Source: Mariniphaga sp040772505 (GTDB lineage: Bacteria > Bacteroidota > Bacteroidia > Bacteroidales > Prolixibacteraceae). From it: a DNA stretch of 64,000 bases. The translations under genes were made by a program, and so were the position numbers. The first letter of the stretch is position 1. The number at the start of each line of letters is the position of its first letter. The DNA is taken from NCBI GenBank assembly GCA_040772505.1, contig JAXGYA010000012.1, forward strand, positions 36,231 through 100,230. The letters are read 5' to 3'. Of the stretch, positions 27,395-35,700 are shown piece by piece. The notes under the pieces are model-generated. The model had not been told where the DNA came from. It searched no databases and saw only the letters and a program-made list of their open reading frames with translations.

Positions 27395-27506
27395 GAGAAT
27401 GGAGAATGACAATAGGCAGTTGGCAGTAGGCAAATGTTTATTGATTATTGATTATTTGATGTTTGTTGTTGGCTATACGCTGTTGGCTATTGGTTATTTG
27501 ACAATT
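27395..27506. repeat. Degenerate heptanucleotide-period tract
   Basis: Sixteen consecutive 7-base units can be laid out without gaps, for example gagaatg, gagaatg, gcagttg, gcagtag, tttattg, attattg, gctgttg, gctattg. The units differ, but adjacent ones share most bases, so the tract looks like decayed or mixed heptamer arrays. It leads directly into repeat E1. Confidence 0.6.
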
Positions 27507-27660
27507 TCTGTCACCGGTTGCGCACATCAAAAGCATGCCCCGTTGGAACTTAATATGAATAACCCCGGATAAGCCGTAGGTGCAATCCGGGGAAAACGCA
27601 TCCCATCTCCACCGAGAACCCCAAAGGGGTTCAACTGTGGAAAACTGAATCATGTTCAAC
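27483..27660. repeat. Interspersed repeat E, copy 1
   Basis: This 178-base unit recurs at 28619-28795 in the same orientation with only scattered differences. It contains two perfect stem-loops: CCCCGGAT with ATCCGGGG, and AACCCC-AAA-GGGGTT. It resembles REP-like palindromic elements common between genes of Bacteroidota. Open frames across it have no protein features. Confidence 0.8.
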
Positions 27661-27746
27661 AATAAACCAATAAGGTTATGTTGAATTAATCGCAAATTTG
27701 TAAATTCGTGAATTGGCACCTGCCTTCGGCAGGAATTTACGCCTGC

Positions 27747-28049
27747 CCGGAAACCAATCCCCCTTAATCCCCCTTCGCCAAGGGGGACGAGCGCTGATGA
27801 GCCCTCTCAAAATTTCACGCCAAGTCGCCAAGTCTCAATTCTCACCTCTCATCTCTCATCTCTCACCTCTCACCTCTCACCTCTAACTTCTTTCCTCTCT
27901 CTCCCCTTTGGAAAGATGTCCGCAGGACAGAGGGGCTTCTTCTTCATTTCTTATCCGACGTTGTCAGGAGCTTCGCACGCTGACAAGTCTGCTGTCGTTG
28001 CTACATCCGTAAACCTGTCAGCGTCGCCAGACCTGACAGCGTTAACGCC
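27747..28049. repeat. Composite repeat element R, copy 1 (R1)
   Basis: This 303-base element recurs as R2 (28064-28480) and, split, as R3 (39307-39932). In order it has a hairpin CCCCCTT-CGCC-AAGGGGG, a heptamer array of 6 units, a TGTCC-GCA-GGACA hairpin, TTGTCAG pairing with CTGACAA, CTGTCAG pairing with CTGACAG, and the palindrome GCGTTAACGC. Its TCTCCCC/GGGGAGA stem is damaged compared with R2 and R3. No protein-coding capacity is apparent. Confidence 0.8.
27841..27882. repeat. CTCAYCT heptamer array, 6 units (in R1)
   Basis: Six perfect units of CTCACCT or CTCATCT run head to tail, followed by the degenerate unit CTAACTT that also ends the other two arrays. Confidence 0.9.
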
Positions 28050-28063
28050 CGCCTTTCTGTTTG

Positions 28064-28480
28064 CCGGAAACCAATCCCCCTGAATCCCCATTCGCCAAGG
28101 AGGACGAGCGCTGATGAGCCCTCTCAAAATTTCACGCCAAGTCGCCAAGTCTCAATTCTCATCTCTCACCTCTCACCTCTCACCTCTCATCTCTCACCTC
28201 TCACCTCTCACCTCTCATCTCTCACCTCTCATCTCTCACCTCTCACCTCTCATCTCTCATCTCTCATCTCTCACCTCTCACCTCTCATCTCTCACCTCTC
28301 ATCTCTCACCTCTAACTTCTTTCCTCTCTCTCTCCCCTTTGGGGAGATGTCCGCAGGACAGAGGGGCTTCTTCTTCATTTCTTATCCGACGTTGTCAGGA
28401 GCTTCGCACGCTGACAAGTCTGCTGTCGTTGCTTCGTTGGTAGACCTGTCAGCGCCGTCAAGCCTGACAGCGTTAACGCC
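28064..28480. repeat. Composite repeat element R, copy 2 (R2)
   Basis: This 417-base copy follows R1 after 14 bases in the same orientation. It differs in length from R1 almost only by 16 extra heptamer units (112 bases). All hairpins listed for R1 are present, including an intact TCTCCCC-TTT-GGGGAGA stem. It ends with the GCGTTAACGC palindrome at 28470-28479. Confidence 0.85.
28158..28311. repeat. CTCAYCT heptamer array, 22 units (in R2)
   Basis: Twenty-two uninterrupted units fill 154 bases, alternating irregularly between CTCACCT and CTCATCT. The only variable position is the pyrimidine at base 5. One strand is pure pyrimidine plus A. Confidence 0.95.
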
Positions 28481-28618
28481 TGCGACAAGCAGGAATCAGC
28501 AAATTTACGAATTTACAAATTTGCGAATTTACAGTATAAAGAAGGTGGCTGAGGTACAAAGCCCGAGGATTAGGGAGTTGATTGAGAATAAATAGTTTGA
28601 CAAGGTTATTAGCTTAAA

Positions 28619-28795
28619 TTGGCTATTGGTTATTTGACAATTTACGTCACTGCTTGCGCACGTCAAAAGCATGCCCCGACGGGGCATAATATGAATAACC
28701 CCGGATAAGCCGTAGGTGCAATCCGGGGAAAACGCATCACATCTCCACCGAGAACCCCAAAGGGGTTCAACTGTGTAAAACTGAATAGTGTTCAC
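28619..28795. repeat. Interspersed repeat E, copy 2
   Basis: This is the second copy of the E unit. It carries an additional perfect hairpin ATGCCCC-GAC-GGGGCAT that is degraded in copy 1, plus CCCCGGAT/ATCCGGGG and AACCCC-AAA-GGGGTT. Together the order E1-R1-R2-E2 fills the gene-free region left of the adhesin operon. The flanking motif aaatttacgaatttacaaat recurs several times. Confidence 0.8.
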
Positions 28796-28965
28796 TAATC
28801 CTTTGGATACGTTACTGCAAATCAGAAATAGATTCCTCATCGAATTCGCAAATTTACGAATTTACAAATTCACATTTTATTGTTTTCCATTCATGCATTC
28901 GTGACTAAAAACAGCAGTCAGCGGTTTCAATTATTTCAACATTTTCCTAATAAAACCCTGTTTTT

Positions 28966-29001
28966 CTCATTTTGAAACGATTTGTCCCATTTTGAGACAA
29001 A
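28966..29001 (+). promoter_or_regulatory. Candidate activator-binding sites upstream of the sigma-54 promoter
   Basis: TTTGTCCCA-TTT-TGAGACAAA (28981-29001) is a 21-base palindrome with 8 of 9 arm positions paired. A related half-conserved site containing CTCATTTTGAAAC (28966-28978) lies about 19 bases upstream. Their centres are about 90 and 110 bases ahead of the predicted start, the usual place for NtrC-type enhancer sites. Confidence 0.6.
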
Positions 29002-29021
29002 ATTCACTTTTCTTATTTTTG
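28991..29021 (+). promoter_or_regulatory. Second, vegetative-type promoter overlapping the activator site
   Basis: TTTG (28991-28994), a 19-base spacer and TATTTTTG (29014-29021) match the Bacteroidota -33/-7 arrangement. Its -33 element lies inside the palindrome, so binding there could block this promoter while activating the downstream sigma-54 one. Confidence 0.5.
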
Positions 29022-29053
29022 TATAGCACTGACAATCAGTTGATTAAACGGTA

Positions 29054-29069
29054 TGGCACACTCATTGCT
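29054..29069 (+). promoter_or_regulatory. Sigma-54 (RpoN) -24/-12 promoter of the adhesin operon
   Basis: TGGCACACTCATTGCT matches TGGCACnnnnnTTGCW at every defined position, with the GG and GC pairs at the required 10-base spacing. The predicted start is about base 29080. It is followed by a ~125-base leader to the first gene's preferred start. Confidence 0.75.
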
Positions 29070-29152
29070 TAAGTAGGTAACAACGAAAAAGTTTGGAATT
29101 ATGAAATTCGGACGCAAAAATAAAAGACATTTTAACCTTAAATATTTTTCCG

Positions 29153-29171
29153 CACAGCGTAAGGCGCTGTG
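29153..29171 (+). other. Stem-loop in the leader of the adhesin operon
   Basis: CACAGCG and CGCTGTG form a perfect 7 bp stem with the loop TAAGG, 35 bases upstream of the ATG at 29206. It could affect translation or mRNA stability. An alternative start at 29101 would place it inside the coding region. Confidence 0.45.
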
Positions 29172-29205
29172 TATTAATCTTGTATTATTTTTAAAACAAA
29201 TAGAT

Positions 29206-29724
29206 ATGGACAAATTCTTCTTTTTAAAAAAATGGCAGAGGGCATGGGTGCTTTTTGCCGTGGTGATTTTTTTATTTTTCACCGCTCAGGTCTCAGCGCA
29301 AACAGTTGAGAGTCTGAACGTAAAGCTTAATGAACAGTCCGATGAAAACCAGCAATTAAGCAGGCTTTTCTCGGATTTGAACCCTTCAGTTTACGCTGAA
29401 AACGGTGAACTGAAAGTTTTCGGTGACGGAGCGCCCGTTGTGGCTTTTGCCGCACCCGGAAGCTTTTCTCTTTTATCCTCTGACAATGAAGCATTCAGCT
29501 CTGTGAGGCTTCTGAAAATTACCGTTTCCGATGCGGAACAGCTTTCCGGGAATCTCAATTTGGGACAAATGGGAAGTTTTGAAGCACTGGAATATGTGGT
29601 CGTGGTTTTTGCCTACGATGCCTGCGGCAACAATAGCGAACAATGCCTTGCCGGACTGGTGCAAAATTTAGTTACGGCACGGGAAGATGTGGCGGTTTAC
29701 TACCAGCTCTCTATTCCCAATTAA
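29206..29724 (+). CDS. Small exported protein, first gene of the adhesin operon
   Basis: This 172-residue protein begins MDKFFFLKKWQRAWVLFAVV, a strong signal peptide ending near VSAQ. The in-frame ATG at 29101 would add 35 basic residues that bury the signal, so 29206 is preferred. The mature domain (DGAPVVAFAAPGSFSLL, LLKITVSDAEQLSG, EYVVVVFAYDACG) looks like a small alpha/beta fold, and two cysteines (DACGNNSEQC) may form a disulfide. No family is recognised. It lies 26 bp ahead of the giant adhesin gene and is probably co-transcribed, perhaps as a periplasmic or surface accessory. Confidence 0.75.
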   Translation: MDKFFFLKKWQRAWVLFAVVIFLFFTAQVSAQTVESLNVKLNEQSDENQQLSRLFSDLNPSVYAENGELKVFGDGAPVVAFAAPGSFSLLSSDNEAFSSVRLLKITVSDAEQLSGNLNLGQMGSFEALEYVVVVFAYDACGNNSEQCLAGLVQNLVTAREDVAVYYQLSIPN

Positions 29725-29750
29725 ATTAACAAAACCCTAAAAATTTTGTA

Positions 29751-32700
29751 ATGAAAACATTTTACATGACATCCAAAATGAAAAACCGGTTAAAAACAAC
29801 AATTGCCTTTATGGTGGTTTTCCTTTTACTGGGAAGCTTTGCGCAAGCGCAGGAAGTGGTAGTTCCCTTTACCCAGCGCACTTCAACTTATACTCCGGGG
29901 AAAAAAATCTATAACATCAAAGGGGATTTCCAGATGATCGGGAATACCAATATGACATTGCAGAACTACGGAGATAATAACAATAACGGAACCGGCAATT
30001 CATCAATTTATGTGGATATTGATGGTGATCCCAATACCATAAATTCTTCATCTGCAACACTTCAGTTTTCAGAGGAGAATGATGCCAATCCGGAATGTAC
30101 AAACATCATCTATGCAGGACTCTACTGGACAGGCAGGGCGCATGATGGAGGAACCAGCCCCAATTCATTTGAGATTGGTGGAACTTCCGACCAATACAAT
30201 AACAACGAAAAAAATGGATATACTTTAAGCATTACCAGCGCAGACGGACCGGGAAATGAATATAATGAGCGCACTGCGACATACACTTTCACACCTTTAG
30301 GAGGAGGGGATGTCGTGGTGTTTAAATACAAGACCTATAGCAGCCGGAGTTGGGGAAGTACTTGGTACGATGAAGTAACAGTTCAAGTAGGTAGCGGTTC
30401 TGCTGTTCCTGTTTCTTTTACTCAATCTGGTTCTACCACCAGGACAGTAACTTTCAGCACACCGTATATCATAAATACCGGCAGTACCACTCTACTGGTT
30501 AACAGCTTAACGAAAAGACGTGATACTAACAACATTTCTAATGATTTCCGTGCAAACGTCACATATGGTGCGAAGACTTTAAATAAGCGACAGGTAAAAC
30601 TAAAGCATGCAAGCGGCACTTACCAAACAGTAACAGCAAATGCTAATGATATTTATTACCCGGAAACTACCCAGGGTCAGATGTATTCTGCTTATGCGGA
30701 AGTAACCGACTATGTTAAAACACATGGAATAGGCGAATACTTTGTTGCCGACATGGCGCTTCGGGAAGGTACTGGTGGCGGCACTGGTTTTTACGGCGGC
30801 TGGGGGATGATTGTGGTGTATGAAAACTCCAAAATGAGATGGCGCGATATAACCATTTTTGATGGGCACGCCTATATGTTAGGAAGCACTGCTGCGAATG
30901 AAGTGTTGGAAGTCAGCGGATTTAACACCGTGCAAAACGGAGATGTTCACATGAAGCTGGGCTTGATTGCCGGCGAAGGTGATGTCGATATCAGAGGGGA
31001 TTATTTTGAAATTCAAAAGCTCAATACAAGCAGTTGGGAGAGACTTTCACACAGTGGCAACACAACCAACAACTTCTTCAACAGTTCTATCCCATCTCCT
31101 GCACCACGCAATCCCAATCTGATAAACAACACCGGTGTGGATATCGCAATGTTTGACATTAATAATCCAAACAACAGCATTATCACAAACAACCAGACCT
31201 CAACCAAATTTCGTTACGGCAGCACGCAAGACACCTATATCATCTGTACCATTGCCATGGCAGTGGATGCTTATGTGCCTGAACCGGAAGGGACGGAACT
31301 GGTTGTTTCAGTTGGCGGAACTCCTGTTATTCCGGGAAGCGAACCCGCTGTGCTGCCCGGACAAGAGATAGAATATTCGGTTGAAATACGAAACGTGGGC
31401 TCTGAGTCGGTAAATAACGCTGTGGCTACCATTCCGATGCCATACACCGTAGATTTTGCAAGTGTTTCCGGAGTATATTATGAAGGATTAAGCGGACCGC
31501 AGCCGGTTTTCGATCCAAATGCCGGAGCCACAGGTTCCATCATCTGGAATTTAGGGAACTTACCGCTTCTTAGCGGCAATCCGCTTCTTGCCAATCTTAC
31601 CCTTAAGGTGAAGGTTACGGAAGATTGTTTCATTCTTGCCAATCCCAATTGTAACCCGCTTGTAACCCTTAACGGAACCATCAGCGGAGTGGGAGCGCAA
31701 TCCGGGGCAATAGCCACACATGATTTCATCCAGGGCTATCAGATGGACGGAGTCTGCGAGGGAGAACCCATTTATGACCCGCTGGCACTGGAAATCGACA
31801 GGACAAATCTGGATTGTGAAGGAGATTACACCCGTGAATTCACCTATTGCAACATTGAAGATGGAAAAATTCCTTTTGGAGATGTCTTTGGCTATTTCCC
31901 GTCAGGCACCCGGTTCTATAACGAACATCCGGTAACTGAAAGTTCAACCGAATACACCAGTTCTACCGGTTTTCCGGCAACAGAAGGTACAACCACCTAT
32001 TATGCCGTTCCTCCGGGAATCACCGAATGCTGGTGGGAGTTTAAAATTACGGTTGACGTGGTTACATCAATACCGGAAGTGCAAGCCGAACCGATTACCT
32101 ATTGTATTGGTGATGAGGCATTGCCGATTTCAAGCCATGTTCAACCAACCAATAGTAGCTACATCTTATATTATTATACAGTTCAAACCGGAGGTACTGC
32201 ATCCACAACTGCACCCACCCCTTCCACAGCCCAAGCGGGAGAATTCAGCTACTGGGTTGCCGAAGGAATTTCTGCACAGTGCATCAGCCCCAACAGGGCA
32301 GAAGTAAAGGTAACCGTTGAGAAATGCTGCACACTGGAATCTGCGGAAGCAAATGTTACTAAAGAAATTAAATGCTTTGGAGATGAAACCGCTACGGTTA
32401 CAATAACAGTAAATGACGACAGCGGACAGCTCACATTTGTTTTAGAAAATTACGGCACAAATAATACAGGAGTTTTTGAGAATGTTGCTGCCGGAACTTA
32501 TAACTGGAGCGTAAGCGAAGCCGGCGAAGGATGCGAAACATTAACAGGAATTATTACTGTTAATCAGCCCAACGCTATAGGTATCAGCTTAGATGCAGTT
32601 AGTGGAGTTACAGATGTCAGCTGCTTCGGCGGAAACGATGGAGCAATTAATATTGTAGCCTCAGGCGGAACCGGAACTTACACATATGCATGGACAGGAC

Positions 32701-35700
32701 CGGATAGTTTCACAGCTTCCACTGAAGATATTTCAGGTTTGAAAGCAGGAAGCTATTCTGTTACTGTTACTGATGAGAACGGTTGTGTAGCAGAATTGGA
32801 AGACATTGTGGTTGGTGAGCCAACACAAATTACTGCCTCTGCCGAAATTACTTCAGAAATTCTTTGCTATGGAGGCACTGCCACTATTAGCGTAACTGCA
32901 ATTGGCGGAACCGGAACACTCACATTCAGCAAGGATGGAACAAACTTCCAGGCTGGAAACGAATTTACCGGATTAACTCCCGGCAGTTATACTTTCACCG
33001 TGAAAGACGCCAATGGCTGTACGGTTACAACTGATGCAGTTGTGGTTAGCCAGCCGGAAGAGCTTATTTGTTCAGCAAGTCAGGTCAGCGGCGTAACTAT
33101 ATATGGAGCAAGCGATGGAGTTGCAACTGTTAATGTTACCGGTGGAGTTGAACCTTACGCTTATGCATGGGATAACGGCGAAACAACTCAGACAGCTACT
33201 GCTCTTAATGCGGGGACTCATACCGTAACCGTTACCGACAATAATAATTGTGAAACCACTTGTGAGGTTACCATTACCCAGCCCGGGCAACTTAGCTGCA
33301 GTATTGATTTAATCAGTAATGTATCCTGCTACGGCGAAGCCGACGGGAAAGCTAAAGTTGAAGTTAGTGGCGGTGTTACACCATATATCTATACCTGGGA
33401 CAATGGAGAAACCGGTGCAACCGCAACAGCGCTTAATGCCGGTTCTCATTCAGTTTTAGTTAAGGACGCCAACGGTGCTGAAACAACATGCACAGTTGTT
33501 ATTTCACAGCCCGACGAGCTGGTTGTTGCACTTGATGGTGAACCTGCCAATGTTACCTGTAATGGTGCAGCAGACGGAACAATAAGCATTTCTGTTGAAG
33601 GCGGAACTGAAGCATACACCATTGTCTGGACTAAAGATGGTGAAACATTCACTACTGAAGACGGATACAACTTAACCGGATTAGAACCCGGAAGCTATGC
33701 TGTAACAGTAACCGACGCAAACGGATGTGTAGCAGAATTGGAAGACATCGTCATTACACAGCCCGACGAATTGGTTGTCGAACTTGATGGCGAACCTGCC
33801 AATGTTAGCTGTAATGATGCAGCAGACGGAACAATAAGCATTTCTGTTGAAGGCGGAACTGAAGCATACACCATTGTCTGGACTAAAGATGGTGAAACAT
33901 TCACTGCTGAAAACGGATACAGCTTAACCGGATTAGAACCCGGAAGCTATGCTGTAACAGTAACCGACGCAAACGGATGTGTAGCAGAATTGGAAGACAT
34001 CGTCATTACACAGCCCGAGTTGCTTAGCTGCAATATTGAGGTAAACAATAATGTTTCCATCAACGCACTGGATGACGGCTCTGCCACGGTCATTGTTTCT
34101 GGCGGCAACGAAGGCGACTTTACCTATCTGTGGGATAACGGCGAGACCACTCAGACAGCCATTAACCTGTCAGCCGGAATCCACACTGTGCTTGTAACCG
34201 ACAGCAAGGGGTGTCAAACTTCCTGTGAAGTAGAGATTACCCAGCCCGATGTTCTTGAATGCAACGTCAGGTTATCTTCTCCCATCTCCTGCGCCGGCGA
34301 AGAGGATGCTGTCATCAGCGTATTTGTAGGCGGTGGCTACAGACCATATACCTACGAATGGAGCACCGGTCATATTGTACCGACAGTCAACAATCTGGGT
34401 GCCGGCACCTACTTCGTAACGGTAACCGATGCCATGAACGCGCAGACAGAATGCAGCATTACCATTGAAGCTCCAGAGGAGCTTGTAGCTGACCTTGCAG
34501 GCGAAGTTACCGACGTAACCTGCTTCGGCGGTTCCGATGGTGCTATCAGCATTGTCGTTTCCGGCGGCACCGAAAAATACGGCTTCACATGGACAAAAGA
34601 TGGCGAAATCTTCTCCACAGAGCAGAACCTCACCGGTCTTTCAGCCGGAACCTATGCGGTAGAGGTAACCGATGCCCATGGATGTACAGCCGTGGTTCAG
34701 GACATCATTGTCGGGCAGCCCGACGAGCTGGTTGTCAGCCTTGAGGGAGAAGCCTCAAGCGTAACCTGTTTCGGCGCAGCCGATGGTGCTATCAGTATTG
34801 CTGTTTCCGGCGGTACCGGTGAATACACCATTGTCTGGACAAAAAACGGCGAACCCTTCGTCGCTGAAGATGGCTACAATTTAACCGGATTAGAACCCGG
34901 AAGCTATGCTGTAACAGTAACCGATGCAAACGGTTGCGTATCTGAATTGGAAGACATCGTAATTACGCAGCCCGACGAGCTGACTGTCAGCCTTGAAGGA
35001 GAGATTACCGACGTAATCTGCTATGGCGATTCCAATGGTGCAATCAGCATTGCCGTTTCAGGTGGCACCGGCAAATACGGCTTCACCTGGACAAAAGATG
35101 GCGAAGCCTTCACGCCCAAGGACAATTACAGCCTCAGCGCTCTTGCAGCCGGCATCTACTCCGTTGTTGTAACCGACGAAAACGGTTGCAGCGCAGAGCT
35201 TTCCGGAATCGTTGTTGCATCGCCCGAAGCAGCGCTTGCTTGCAGCACGGAGATGACCAAACCGGTAACCGAGTACGGTCAGAGCAACGGTGAAGCCACC
35301 GTAACCGCCACCGGCGGCTGGGGCGATTACACCTACATCTGGAGCAACGGACAGACTACAACCACAGCCACCGGGCTTGAAGCCGGAACCTACACGGTAA
35401 CGGTAACCGACAGCAGGGGTTGTGAAACCACATGCGAGGTAACCATCACCGGTCCCGACCAACTGGTCTGCTCCATAGAGATGGATAGCCCGGTTGTATG
35501 CTACGGCGGAGCCGACGGCAAAGCCACGGTAACGGTAACCGGCGGAGTTACACCCTACACCTACGCATGGGACAACGGCGAAACCGGAGCCACAGCTATC
35601 GGTTTGGATGCCGGAACCCACACGGTAACGGTAACCGACGCCAGCGGTGCGCAGAGCACCTGCGAAGTGATTATCACCCAGCCCGAAAGTGCATTGCAAC

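Noticed and set aside
28158..28311. Possible CRISPR array
   Set aside because: The unit is 7 bases with no spacers and no cas genes are nearby, so it is a simple tandem repeat.
27438..28840. Several short open frames within E and R repeats, some alike in both E copies
   Set aside because: Their similarity follows from the DNA repeat. They contain no fold-like composition, and they run across hairpins and heptamer arrays.
29101..29205. N-terminal extension of the small exported protein
   Set aside because: It would place 35 mostly basic residues before a standard signal peptide and run through a leader stem-loop.
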